This document shows, one piece after another, positions 21,439 through 32,624 of a stretch of 64,000 nt of DNA (within the stretch, counting starts at the first letter, position 1; every line of letters starts with the position of its first letter). Under the pieces are notes generated by a model that saw only the letters and a list, made by a program, of their open reading frames with translations, was not told the origin of the DNA and did no database searches. The translations under genes were made by a program, and so were the position numbers. Source of the DNA: Liolophura sinensis (taxonomy: Eukaryota > Mollusca > Polyplacophora > Chitonida > Chitonidae); the NCBI RefSeq assembly GCF_032854445.1, contig NW_027017959.1, forward strand, positions 310,001 through 374,000. Direction: 5' to 3'.

Positions 21439-22725
21439 TCTAGATGTGTGCAGCTTTGCGTCCATGATCACATACAGATATACGTTCAACACGCCGGGAT
21501 CTTCTCTTTCTTTTTTCACCTGTATCGTAATCCCCTCGCTGGCGTTCAGAACGCGCCTCCCACTGCCATGCAGCTCGTCATCGTCGCTTGGCCGAAGGTC
21601 AAGCCAGAAGGCGTGCTTGTGCGTCAAGAACTCTTCCAGGGAGACGTCTGCCAGGCCTAAGTCTTTAACGACCCTGGCCACCTCAGGGTCCCGCTTCCGT
21701 AGGGGTGAGCTGGCGAAGAACCTCTGGACCTTGCCCCACTGCTGGAACGCCCGCATGCCCTGGCTGTACAGCTGATTGGGGACACCTTCTATTGTGACTT
21801 CTACTTTGGTGATCTTCGGGTTGTAGAAGGAGTCCGACCTCCTCTTCCACGGGGTTCCTTTAGTCTCGAACAGCATGAGGATGCCCTTCATTGATCTCGC
21901 GGGCGTGTTCAGATTTATGTTCTAGAGAGTATCAGACTTGTCCTTCACAAACTTTCGGTGGCGGAGGACGCGACCATACAGAATGGAGACGCCCCCGGCA
22001 AACTGGGTGCGGATCTGTCTAGCGAGCTCCTCTTCGGTGACCATATCGAACTCCAAGCTGATGTTGTCGATGGTGTAAGTCGCTTCGGCATCGTCTGTTG
22101 CCTGGATGACCCGGCCGTAATAGTTGAACGTCAGTTCGTACTCCAGTCGGTCGGCCAAGGCACTCTGGTACAATGGCATGTGGCTATCTAGAAGCTCAAA
22201 GTCTAGCGGGATGTGGAACAGGCTGCCAAAAACGCGAGCGATGGCTTTTTCTCCAGCATCGTCGTCACTTGCGTCCTCCGCTTCGATGCGAAGTTTAAGC
22301 ATGTTTTCGCTGCCGATGCCTTGGTAGGCCGCATTCCGCCGTTCGTTTTTGATCACCCATAAGTCGCCGTAGCAATGAAACACATCAGAGTCGTCGATGG
22401 ACATTACCTCATTCCCGCTGATTCTGATCGTGGTTTTCTTGACTACTGCGCGTCCGAGATTGCCGACCACTGTGGCGTTCGGGTCTGATGAATTGATCGC
22501 GATCGAGAAGGCCAAGCGCACGGTACCGGGCACAATGACGTCATTTGGGCCGAGGTTGGGGAAGTGGAACAAGAGTTGTTGATTCTGGTCGATCGTACTC
22601 GGGTTGTTGGTGACGACCAAGGACTGCCGTACACCTTGTACCCCTCGAGGCTTACGGAGTGTTCTGAAAGGGTTTAGCTTGCGTCCGTATGCATCCGTTG
22701 TGTGTATTGAAGGTATACCTTGCAA
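21439..22725 (-). pseudogene. Polinton major capsid-like protein, one in-frame stop
   Basis: Probable double-jelly-roll major capsid protein. One frame of about 429 codons runs from the ATG at 22725 toward the ATPase, interrupted only by TAG at 21922-21924, which fits a single TGG-to-TAG change. Sequence on both sides is capsid-like: NPSTIDQNQQLLFHFPNLGP and LEYELTFNYYGRV before the stop, and ITKVEVTIEGVPNQLYSQG and AFWLDLRPSDDDELHGSG after it. It reads straight into the ATPase without a stop. The start lies only 17 bp from the divergent ATG at 22743, so the true start or the promoter arrangement is uncertain. Capsid identity rests on family resemblance and position next to the ATPase. Confidence 0.78.
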
Positions 22726-22742
22726 TGTTCAATACGAGGATT

Positions 22743-24047
22743 ATGGCAGACTTTGACTTTCATAATCCGGCGTTCGACGACGCCCAAGGGGACAACAACA
22801 TCGACGACGAGCACACCACTCTCCGTGCAGGTGGTGATGTTCCCGAGCAACAAAGCCGGGGTGCGGCCGCCAGAAACCAACAAGAGCTGACGCAGGCCGC
22901 CGTGAATGATTATTACGATGCCTTGGCGAAGGCGGATCCCAGCCTTACCCCCCTCTTTCGCGATTACACGAAGTTCAAGGTTGTCCAAGGGCGTCTGCGA
23001 CTCGTGGCCCACCCCAAACTGGACATCATCAACAAACGAACATGTGAACCGCTAGCCCTCTCAACAGTCGCCAATAAAGGAGGGGTTAATGTTGTTAGGG
23101 GGAAGGGGGGCTGGGCTTTATAGACTGGAAAAGAAAAGAACAGACATCGTTGCATCCGGCAGCAGTCGCAGCCCTGGAGACAGCGAGTTCAGAACTCGGT
23201 GCCGCGGCCGGCGAGGCAGATACCATGGAGCTGGAGGATTTAAGCCAACCAGCGAAAAAGGCCGCTGATGCTGTCCACACACTGGAACAAGCTTGACGGA
23301 TAGTGAGGTCGACGGGCTCTTGAAACGATAAACGACCCTCCTCTTCCCATGCGAAAACTTCTGGGACTTGACAAGGCACTGCAGACCTCGGAAGGTGAAC
23401 ACGCGAATAACCTCGCCAAGCTGTCAAGTCTCGATAAGGACATCGGAAAACACAAACAGAAGTTGGAGGAGGCCACTGATGAATTCTCCCGGCGCCGGAT
23501 CGCAGACCGGATAAGGAATCTCGAGGACGAGAGGGTGGCCCGGCTCGAAGCAGCCTCTTTAACGGCCGAAGCCCTGCGCACGCAAATACGCCGCATCAAG
23601 CAGACGATCGATCGCATCCTACACAAGGATACCACTCTGGCCGAGAGCGTCCGCGCCCTTTTCCGGGAGCAGGGAATAACCGTGGTCTCCATTCTCACGG
23701 CAATTCGGATGGCGATCTCGACACTGGGGCTAGCGATAAAGTTGGCGCTGACTGGCGGCTCCGGCGGTGGCATCCAGCCAACGCCACCTCCATCCGACGG
23801 GCGTGATCTTAAAGAATGGGTGAAAAAGCATCTCCAGTCCCTGGCGCGCGCCCTTGGCAAGCTGGCTGGGAAGGCTACCGCAGTGATTCCGGGTATTATT
23901 GGCAGTATCGTGTCCTGGCTACTGAACCTTCTCGGGAAAGCGGCTGGGTGGCTGGCTGATAATGTCTGGGCTCTAGTCGTCGCAGTGGGTGGCCTAATGC
24001 TCGTGGCTGTTCGCAAGTATTTAACGCATAGTCCACAGCAGCAGTAA
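22743..24047 (+). pseudogene. Polinton coiled-coil/membrane protein, several frameshifts
   Basis: The start is the ATG at 22743 (MADFDFHNPAFDD), and the first segment is open to about 23110. Coding signal then moves to another frame (HPAAVAALETASSELGAAAG, about 23150-23210) and, after further shifts near 23297 and 23330, resumes at 23349-24047. The last part has a long coiled coil (LSSLDKDIGKHKQKLEEATD onward), a glycine/proline linker, and two hydrophobic segments (AVIPGIIGSIVSWLLNLL; VWALVVAVGGLMLVAV). The first shift lies in G-runs near 23098-23112. A virion or membrane role is possible; function unknown. Confidence 0.62.
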
Positions 24048-24695
24048 GCCGATACCAACCCCAGCGACGACGATGGCTGTCTTCTCTGTATCGTGATTCT
24101 TTTGCTTTGGAAATAGGGGTTCTTGTTTGCCTCCGGCGGCAGCAACGCGCGCGATGGGTGGTGGGACGCTTTCTTGTGGCTCAACGATCCCGTGGGAAGG
24201 TGCGCGCTTGTGCAAAGTGGGCGGCACTTTAACGTTCACACCCTCATTGGCGCCTAGCTTCTGGTCCTCTGTGGCCACGACGAATTTGTTGTTGTAGTTC
24301 GCCACATGGCCGATCTGCAGAAGCATTTCGCTGGGGGTCATATATAGGCCTATGCCATACACAAAGTCTACAGCGCTCCCGGCATACTGTAGCACGTCCT
24401 GGTAGCGTTTGATAGCAGACGGAAGGTCGATCGGAGAGGAAATGGCGTCTTCAACGTTCGCGGAAAACTGTTTTTGCGCGTCGAAGGCTGTGCCCGTGCC
24501 TAGAATACGCGCCCTTGTTTGCGCATGGGCGCCTAGAATAGCCCACACGTATGTCCGGATGGAATCGCTTAGGCGCTCTACGCCCGGCTGCGTGAATCCT
24601 TGGGATGTGTCGACAATGAACGCCGCCGAAGCCTCCTCGACATCCTGCTCGATGTAGTCGACGTGGAGCCCTGTAGGCTTTCTAGAGAACGACAT
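24021..24695 (-). CDS. Polinton protein with C-terminal membrane anchor (unknown function)
   Basis: An intact 224-residue frame starting MSFSRKPTGLHVDY. The N-terminal 130 residues are mixed and look folded; a Pro-rich linker (PQESVPPPIARVAAAGGK) leads to a single C-terminal transmembrane segment (TAIVVAGVGIGLLLLW) and a stop four residues later. This tail-anchored layout suggests a membrane-associated structural protein. It converges with the plus-strand gene ending at 24047, overlapping by about 27 bp. Function unknown. Confidence 0.66.
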   Translation of the reverse strand: MSFSRKPTGLHVDYIEQDVEEASAAFIVDTSQGFTQPGVERLSDSIRTYVWAILGAHAQTRARILGTGTAFDAQKQFSANVEDAISSPIDLPSAIKRYQDVLQYAGSAVDFVYGIGLYMTPSEMLLQIGHVANYNNKFVVATEDQKLGANEGVNVKVPPTLHKRAPSHGIVEPQESVPPPIARVAAAGGKQEPLFPKQKNHDTEKTAIVVAGVGIGLLLLWTMR

Positions 24696-24752
24696 CCTGC
24701 TCGGATCGAAGGTCCCATCGCCAATGGGGCTGTAGCCCGTTCTCGTGACATA

Positions 24753-25330
24753 CTAATATGCCACTCCGAGGCCGTGACTCACCCCCCTACGCCTCCAGTC
24801 TGTGTGCACATCTACGCGGAACTCCCTACAAATCCTCTCAAAGGCCCTCTCATCGTAGGGGTTTTTGAATGTCGCCCACGCTCTGTCTTGCGGCAGGGGG
24901 GGCTGGATCTCTTCCAAGACCCGCCTAACATGGTAATACACATGGAACGTGTACAGGGCCCTTATTCGTTGGTCGGGGGGAGAAGATTGTCTTTTGCAGA
25001 GACGCCACAGCCCGTGGTTGTGCACCAGGCCGCGAAGTGCACTTGGTTCTGCCAGAATTGCATAGGATTGGTGTTCCAGGCCCGAAAAATATCATTGCTG
25101 GTTATCTTTGGCAACCGGTACTTGGCCAACACATCTGTGAACTGGACTGGAAAGGCCTTCTTTTCATTGATGTAGATGTCAAATCGCGTGAGCTGCTCTG
25201 CGTGGGTTTGGATACTATGAAATGCCCCGGCCTTGTAAGTGGCCTCTCTATTGAACCTGTAAGCCTCGCTGTTCATCGTGGCTAAAATGTTCATCACATT
25301 GACTGACATTCTAAATGCGGCACAGCACAC
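24753..25330 (-). pseudogene. Polinton conserved protein, frameshift in a C-run
   Basis: Two overlapping frames make one gene. The first (to about 24980) begins with a likely start at MNSEAYRFNREATYKAG and includes LTRFDIYINEKKAFPVQF. The second carries on with RIRALYTFHVYYHVRRVL and ends at 24753. The switch is at a six-base C-run on this strand (24974-24979). No known domain recognised; Tyr and Trp are frequent, as in structural proteins. Its 5' end overlaps the divergent gene starting at 25287. Confidence 0.6.
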
Positions 25331-25945
25331 GCTGCCTCATGCCCTTAACAACCTCGACGGCCGCCTTAAAACCGCCCTTCGCGAGATAACATTCTACCCA
25401 GCCTGGGTGAATATCCCCACCGGAGTGGGCTTCTTGCTTGAGGGCAAACGTGTTGAAGTGCCGACGGGCTACTACAATGTCTGTACGCTGGACAAGGACA
25501 TATTCCGCCCGCATGGGATTTTTCTGGGATTGAATGAAGCCACGGGCCGCTTAGTCCTTACCCTCCCTAGAAATGCCTTCATAATACTCCAAGAGCTTGC
25601 CCCCATCTTAGGGTTCTCCGACGAGATTACACCCATAGGGGGGACTATGGAGGATGAAAATCTACCTAACTTGGTCACACACAAAGAAGTCTTCGGTGCA
25701 TTTGGATAAACTTAGCACCTCAGAAAACGTGAGAATAACCTCAGATTTCGGTGGCGGTTCAACACTATTTTAGGCCGTCGCCGTGACTGGTGAAGGGATA
25801 ACTGCAGGAAGACAGTTTCATTTCCCAACCCACAGTACAAAGCCTTGCGCGCCGACTATATAACGCACTTGACTGTGGCACTTTTAGACAAAAACGGCAA
25901 GTATATTAATGTAGGGTACCTCAGTGCTACCCTAGAAATACAATA
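25287..25945 (+). pseudogene. Polinton conserved protein, possible minor capsid protein (uncertain), frameshifted
   Basis: The start is taken at the ATG at 25287 (MFITLTDIL). The first frame is open to 25709 and shows beta-rich sequence (ITFYPAWVNIPTGVGFLLEG; ELAPILGFSDEI). Coding signal then continues in another frame (LSTSENVRITSDFGGG), meets a TAG, and after one more shift ends with GYLSATLEIQ and TAA at 25943-25945. The length (about 215 residues) and beta-rich character would suit a single-jelly-roll penton-type protein, but no diagnostic motif was seen, so this is a guess. The next gene starts 4 bp later. Confidence 0.5.
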
Positions 25946-25948
25946 AGT

Positions 25949-26671
25949 ATGGTGGACGCAGCCGGTCCCAGGTCTGCGTGCCTCTCTTTAAGCGACTTGG
26001 CTGATGTGTCGGAGTTCGAACTTCAAGGCGAGGAAGGTAAAATCTACGCCTTCCAGTTTCAAAGTGGCAAGTACAGCCGCAAAAGGATTACGGGGGTGGG
26101 GGGGGGGGAGGAGAACCTGCCACGTTTGCTTCCTTCAAGATGTCTCATCCTCTGTAGACCAAGAGCGCAGGTCGCCTTCTGAGGTGATTGAAGAACAAAA
26201 CTCTCATTAATTCGCTTTGAAGACCGCTTTGTTCTTGCCAGAGCTCGAGACCCCGAATGGTTTGTAGATGTGAAGGTGACCCCGATGACGGTCCAGGCCG
26301 ATATAACCAAGGTGAAAAAAGTTTTCAACACCGGAACCTCTTTCGTGTCGTGGGTACCAGTCAGCAAGTGTTATGTAGCTAAGGGTGTAAGAGGTGGCTT
26401 AGCATTATCTGCGGGCGAAGGTGTCGATTCCGCGCTTCTTATAGGGCAAGCAAGTATGTCTTTGTCCATAATAGAAATAAACCCTGGATCTATACTTATC
26501 TTCAACATCATACTTGGCGCGGCCTCTCAGCGCCGTTCCTCCTTGATTACCGGTGTGAGACTAAAGTGGCCTGCAGAGCACGATGGAAAGGAGCTCAGAC
26601 TTATGATCAAATTACCGGCCCAGGGCGACCCAGTCATCCGGAACTCTCTCGAGGATATACGGTCTTCGTAG
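25949..26671 (+). pseudogene. Polinton protein of unknown function, multiple frameshifts
   Basis: Begins with the ATG at 25949 (MVDAAGPRSACLSLSDLADV) and is read to a long G-run at 26098-26110. There the frame is lost, and reading recovers around 26180 (ERRSPSEVIEEQN) and again from about 26215, where it leads into 26270-26671 (VTPMTVQADITKVKKVF; ITGVRLKWPAEHDGKELRL). No domain recognised. The region between 26110 and 26270 holds at least two shifts or stops. Confidence 0.48.
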
Positions 26672-26793
26672 GGAGCGATGCCAAACTCGATTACATCTAT
26701 TTAGAGTCCGGTATAAAACTTATAAGCTTCGTGTTAGTATTCCCGATGACGATTTAGAGCTTACCGACGTTGTTGATTCGTAGGACGGACAAT

Positions 26794-27442
26794 ATGGGAC
26801 GACTGTACCCAGCGATCACGGATGAAGAGCCGACGGATGACCATCCCTTGACCCCAACCGCGCCGATGGTTGAAAACCCCCGGAGGACGTGGCGCACGCC
26901 CATCGCCTGCAGTATATCAGCGAAATACAGAGGCAGCTTGAATCTGAGCGAGATCTCCGCCGGGCCCTGTACAAAAAAGTACCGGCGCGGTGTCTTAGCC
27001 GCAGAGGCCCTTGATTCGGCCATGCTCACGGCCGGTTTGGGACTAGGGGTTGCAAGCGTGGGACAACTCACAACAATAATTGCAGCCCCTGCTGTCTTGG
27101 CCATGGAAGCTGCGGCCCTAGCTTGCGGTGTCTTAAATATCGCCGGAAAATTCGCTAGCCGCCGACTTCACGCAAAGGCCAAGAAACATAACGATATACG
27201 GCTGTTGGCCGAGGCCAAACTTAACAGCATCCGTGCGCAGGTATCTACGGCATTATCTGATGGTGTTATTTCGGACGTAGAGTTCAAGCAAGTTGTTCAG
27301 GAGCTCAAGAACTACTCTGATCTGAAGCAGGAGATACGCGCTAAGTCTCGTAAGGCATTCAGCGCCGTAGAGATCGATGATAGCACGAAAAAAAACAGCT
27401 TATAGATCGCGGCCGAAAACTAGCTCGGCAAGAGCTGAAAAA
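26794..27442 (+). pseudogene. Polinton helical membrane-type protein, three frameshifts
   Basis: Starts at the ATG at 26794 (MGRLYPAITDEEPTDD). The stretch 26880-26970 makes sense only in a second frame (HRLQYISEIQRQLESERDL), flanked by a C5 run and an A6 run where reading shifts out and back. It continues with an alanine-rich hydrophobic segment (LTTIIAAPAVLAMEAAALAC) and a long charged helix. At an A8 run (27388-27395) the frame shifts once more; a tail of basic and acidic residues then ends with TGA at 27440-27442. This is the last gene of the element. Function unknown. Confidence 0.58.
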
Positions 27443-27445
27443 CGC

Positions 27446-28789
27446 TCTTTCCGAATGATGTTCTGGGGAGGTGCCCAGGGGGAACTTGTTAGACTACTTC
27501 ACATGCAGCGGAACCAAATCAGAATACAGTATACATCGCTCTGAGACTGAGAACAGGCAAAATTATCACCACTGAATCTGTGACTGTCAATCACTAAAAG
27601 AGTAGTGGCACCATACGTTTTGAGCACCTAAGTCACAGTAGGTAGAAATAAACTTTGTAAAATACAAAAAACAACAAACACTTCAAATACATGTACTATC
27701 TATTTCGAGAAATTAACTCTGGGCACAGTAGTGCTTGTCAAACATCATTTCTGTCATCTGAATACATATATGAATACACTTTGTAAACCTACATGTTAGA
27801 AAAATATTCACAATCTAGTATACATGCATATAATATTAATACACTTTGAAACAGTGTACTGGTCTGTGGGCTGGGACTCGCCGTAAAAAAAATTTTACCC
27901 GTCAAAAATCTCCCTTTGGCTGGATTGCCCGTCCAGTTGACGGGTGGACGGGTGTCTGGCTAGCCTGGTGCCCGGGGTAAAAAAAAAATCTGCCCGGTGT
28001 GGGGTTCGAACCCATGGTCCAAAAAAGCAAAAGGCCTGGTTTATAGCTCAGCCTGTTACCAAATAATCACCACCCTAACGGCGGGCTCCGGATTTTTTGC
28101 GCTAGCGACCCACCGTTAGGGGGTTAATTGAGGCTGACACATCCCACTACCTTTGGGCCATCTACAACACCCCTTGGTAAGGTCTCTCTGCCCCTCGAAA
28201 GTTGCAGAGATTCCTTAGAAGTGCATAGAGTCCGGCGCCATATGCATTCATATGCTACATATACAGGAGACCAAATCCGGATTTGAGCTAGCAAACATCC
28301 CCTTATACATGTAGTATATGAATACACCCCTTACACATAGCGCCTTTCCCACCTCTGTCAGCCGACTGAGCTATATCCCACGACCCACGAAACATAGGCT
28401 AAATTGGGAAGTCTATTCCGCATAAACAAAATATTTTCAAATAATTCTCCTAAAAATACTGGATGTTATCAAACAAGACACGCTGAAAAAGGCTGTCACT
28501 TTTATTTTTTATAAAAATCCGTGGTTTAAGCCCTATAGTGGGGAGAAAATCATCTGAATAACCCTGTTGTGCAATACAGCCAGCCTATATATAGACTATA
28601 ATCCTTATGTATTAAATGCCAACTAGGTCGCCTCATATCAATGTGTGTGTGTGTAGGCGAGACTTGTACATAAGCGTGTATGCCTTGGCTAAGGGGGCGC
28701 CTAAGTGGGGGGGGGGGGGGGGGTTATGGGGAAGCAGGGAAAGGGGAAGCCTCTATTTGTTATGGGGGGCGTGCGCTAGAACCCTCCTT
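27446..28789. other. Noncoding region right of the Polinton
   Basis: No gene recognised. It holds a hairpin-rich stretch around 27880-28060 (GACGGGTGGACGGGTG; GGGTTCGAACCC), a sequence resembling a tRNA-derived A box on the minus strand at about 28354-28375 (GATATAGCTCAGTCGGCTG), a short (GT)n at about 28641-28655 and a long G-run at 28709-28723. The Polinton right terminus should lie within the first part but was not identified. Confidence 0.4.
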
Positions 28790-30295
28790 CCCCCTACTAC
28801 TCTGTTTAGCATAAAAATTAACAGTTTGGCTAAAACATTGCCATCTGGCACTGAGGGTTCATTATATGTAGATGATTTTCTTATATGTTACAGTGCTAAA
28901 AATATGAATAACATCGAGCGGCAACTGCAGCTTTGTCTCAATAAGATCGAGAAATGGGCAGTTGCTAATGGTTTTAGATTTTCAACGTCTAAAACCGTCG
29001 GTATGCATTTTGGTAACAAACGGAAATTCATCTAGACCCTGAATTTCACTTTTCTGGTCAACCAATGAAAATTGGAGAAAATAAATTTTCAGGGGTTATA
29101 GGACCATATTGTGGAAGCTAACATTAAACTTGGGGACATAGCTCCGCTTTCTTTTCCGGAGTCGCCTCCATGGATTCTTCCACAACCTAAATTGGTATTT
29201 GATCTACGTAAATATAATAAATCCAATACAAATCCTCTTATAATTCAACAAGGTTTTGCTGAAATTAAGGCTAAATATTCGGATGATAAATTTATATATA
29301 CTGATGGGTCAAATGATGGAGACAGAGTTGCATATGCAGCTGTTTTAGAGCAGCAAGTTGCATCTCTTCGTCTTCCATCCTCTTCGTCAATCTTTTCTGC
29401 AGAGGCCAGGGCTATACTCCTGGCCTTATCATATATTTCTTCTGGGCATGCTGAAAGGGCAGTGATATGCAGCGACTCGTTTCCTTGCCTTTTTTAATTA
29501 GGAATAATAAATTTAAAATCTGTTGATCCTCGAAATATTAGCCATACATAGAAAACAAATTAAAAGAGGTAAAGGTATCATATTCTGCAGGATACCAAGT
29601 CATACTGGTATCCATGGAAACACAGTCGTAGACAGGGAGGGAGTAACTGCCCTTACTAAACCTTTATCAAAAATTAAAATAACATACAATAATTTTAAGT
29701 CTAATATTCCTAAACTTATTCGTCGCCTTTGGCAGGGTGAATGGGATCTGCAGATTTACAATAAACCGCATGCCATTCATCCGGTCATTGGGCACAATAA
29801 TTATATTAGCGAAAAGTCTCGTAGAGACCAAGTAGTTTTAACAAGGTGTCGTATTGGGTATTCTCATCTAACACACAATTTCATACTAGATGGGAACAGT
29901 GCTCCCGAGTGTGTTAAATGTGATGCCCAATATGACATCAAACATATCCTAGTTGACTGTGTAGACGTTGCCCATGTTCGGGAGAGATTCTACACGGTCA
30001 ACTCTATATATGATTTTTCTGACAGCATTGCTGGCGATGTTGTCATAAATTATTTAAGGGCCATTGGTCTCTATCATAAAATATAATTTGATTTGTCATA
30101 AATATTTACAGATAAAAAATTATATCCATACAGATTTCTAGATGTGCTATTTTTAAGATATGTTGATTTTCGAGTTTTAACTGTTTTGGGATTTTTCTTA
30201 TCTGATTTTAAATATGTCTGAACTTTTTGTTTAATTTTTGATGTTCTCACTATCGTGTCGAAAACCTTAACCGATTCATTCATTCATTCATAAAT
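28790..30295 (+). mobile_element. LINE-A copy A2, 5'-truncated with internal deletion
   Basis: Starts inside the reverse transcriptase (motif LYVDDFLICY intact at about 28862-28893) and keeps the RT C-terminal part to 29035. It then jumps to the region before RNase H (29111: ANIKLGDIAPLSFPESPPW) and RNase H (ICSDSFPCL; IPSHTGIHGN), ending at the ORF2 stop at 30086. The 3' UTR finishes in (ATTC)n at about 30280. Between 29040 and 29105 a large block of ORF2 is missing, and 29495-29525 has a frameshift. Confidence 0.82.
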
Positions 30296-30612
30296 TCAAA
30301 ATCCAAAAGTAAAATCTGGTACAATAATGTGGCAAAGCCAGGTTCGTATAATTAGAGCTGAAGCTCGTCGATTACTCAAGTCCAAGAGACGATCTTGCTA
30401 GAGTATATCTCAGAAATCTTCCGCGGAGAATTATACAGCTGGGTTATAGCATATTAATAAACAAAAGGAGAAAATCAAACTGCCTTTTATCTTCTAATAA
30501 TTTGGAAAATTATAATGCACCGTTTTCCATTGAGGATCTTAAAAGCTTCATTGAAAATGGATACTGCGTGCGACCCAGGTAATATATATATGTTATAAGC
30601 TTCTGAACCATC
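30296..30612 (+). mobile_element. LINE-A fragment, plus strand, ORF2 linker region
   Basis: Matches the region between endonuclease and RT (compare 46805-47310: AAATCCAAAAGTA, GTATAATTAGAGCTGAAGCTCG, TATAAGCTTCTGAACCATC). It abuts an oppositely oriented copy at about 30613, so the join is a rearrangement point. Confidence 0.65.
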
Positions 30613-32624
30613 AACTTGTTAGCTTCCACAACATGCTCCCGTATACGAAAACCAAGCGGAGAGATCCTGTTAAGAAATTTAGTATATTTGTCTACATATA
30701 ACGGATTGAAAAAAAAACAGTCGTAAGCGGGGTTTGTTGGATGTGGTTTAAGCTTAGTAGGATATTGAAGGTTCAGTTTTATACGCCTGTGATATAAGAA
30801 GGCTCGTTAGCCTCCACGTATTAACTTTCTGCTGGTGAAGTTCTAATAGCACCAAGGCTGAGCCTCAGACCTTTGTGATAGACCGGATCCAACATTTTAT
30901 AAACTATTTCCTAGCAGAACTGTGAATAATTGATCCGTAGTCCAATTTGACCTCACCAGAGAAGGATATAAATTAAGTAAAACTGATCGGTCAGCACCCA
31001 ATCGGTGCTAGACACGACCTTAATTATATCGACAGCCTTTGTACATTTAGCTTTAAGCATTTTTATATGAGGTATAAAAGATAATTTCTTATCAAATATA
31101 AATCCAATAAATTTATTTTCTTCAACAATTTTCATGGCTCACCTTAAAATTTAGGCTCGGAGTCTAGGTGAAATTTCCGTTTAGTACAAAAATGTATTTC
31201 CACGCTTTTAGTCGCTAAAACCACGCTAAAACCATTGCCAATTGCCTAATTCTCGATCTTATTGAGACAAAGCTGCAGTTGCGGTTCGATGTTATTCATA
31301 TTTTTAGCACGCTAACATATGAACAAATCATTTACATATAGAAAACCCTCAATGCCAGATGTCAATATCTTAGTGAAAGTATTAATTTTTATGCTAAACA
31401 GTGTTGGTGAAAGGATAGTGTCCTGGGGCACACCCATCTCCTGCCCATAAGAGTCAGACAGAGTGGACTCCACCCTTACCTTAACCTGACGACCAGTTAA
31501 AAATTGACATATAAATAAAAATAAGCCACCCTTTAATCCCTTATTAGAAAGCTATTTCAAATACCATATTTCCATGTGGTATCGTAGGTGTTTTCAAGGT
31601 CGAAAAATATCGACACCGCATGTTCATCATTGACAAAAGCATATCTAAAGTAGATCGACCTTGACGAAAACCACATTGAATATTAGATAAAAGCTTGCTG
31701 GCTTCATGAAACCAAACAAGTCCATCATTAAATGATTTTACAGATGCAGCTTGTAAGAGCTATGGGACGATAATTATTTGGATGAGTATGATCCTTACCC
31801 GGTTTAAGAACCGGGATAATACACCCCTCCCTCCATGATGACGCGAAATTACCAGTTATCCAAATATCATTAAGTAACTCCAAGAAAGTCTCAGGTGGCT
31901 CAGATGGTAAATGGTTCAGAAGCCTATAATGTTATCTGTCCGCACACAGAATTGTGCGCCTTTTTCAATGAAGCTTTCTAATCTTCTAAATTATAAGAAG
32001 ATAAAAGACAATTTTATTTTCTCCTTTTGTTTTTTTAACATGCTGAAACGCAGCAGTATAATTCGCAGCGAAATATTTCTGAGACATTCTTTCAGCTAGT
32101 TTATTGGCTATATCAGATGGAAATGTTAATAACGTATCTCCATTTCGCAAATGCTGAACTTTGGCTATATTGTCTTGCCCTTAAGTTTCTGAACCAGGTT
32201 CCAGACCTTACGCATGGGTGTTTTGACGTAATGCCTGAAACAGGATTTCTCCAACAAGACCGTCTTTTAGACGAACCTGGTTTAAATTATTATTATTAGG
32301 ACAATGATTAAAACTGTGGTCGGCCTTTTTACGGTTCTTTATGGCTTTGCGAAAGTCATTATCGTACGAAGGTTTATATTTGGACTTTGTGGAGGTCTTT
32401 GGTATGGTTCTATCAGCTGCTGGCAATATAAGTTCATTAAATTTTAACAAAGGATCAGCAGGAAATGTTCACTACCACAAAGATCTTCCAAGAAAAATTA
32501 GGCAGAAGTGACGGGTCCGTGATAGTGAAAACGATAGCAGAATATGGATCATTACCTGGATTGAAATCATTACCATCATTGAAATAACACAATTCATCTT
32601 TCGAGAAAAAATCTTCCATTGTTT

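Larger units (their letters stand above)
17217..27445. mobile_element. Maverick/Polinton fragment, truncated on the PolB side
   Basis: About 10.2 kb of visibly GC-richer, densely coding DNA carrying the Polinton hallmark set: protein-primed-type DNA polymerase B, retrovirus-like integrase, major capsid-like protein and FtsK/HerA-type packaging ATPase, plus about nine unknown genes. Strand blocks are + (PolB), - (17 to 22.7 kb), + (22.7-24.0), - (24.0-25.3), + (25.3-27.4). The PolB gene has lost its N-terminal part at the left junction (about 17217), where sequence resembling a repeat at 16857-16885 stops. No terminal inverted repeats were found, so both termini appear lost. All hallmark genes carry frameshifts or stops. 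Confidence 0.9.

Noticed and set aside
23240-24184. A 314-codon minus-strand frame at 23240-24184
   Set aside because: Arg/Ser-rich, lacking any family resemblance, and antisense to the helical plus-strand Polinton gene; a GC-rich shadow frame.
27995-28070. Possible tRNA gene around GGGTTCGAACCC and TAGCTCAGCC
   Set aside because: The boxes are in the wrong order on the plus strand and no acceptor stem pairs; at most a degraded SINE.
28616-28789. N-terminal extension of the frame at 28616
   Set aside because: Simple-sequence translation across a (GT)n and a G-run; the LINE-A similarity begins only at about 28790.
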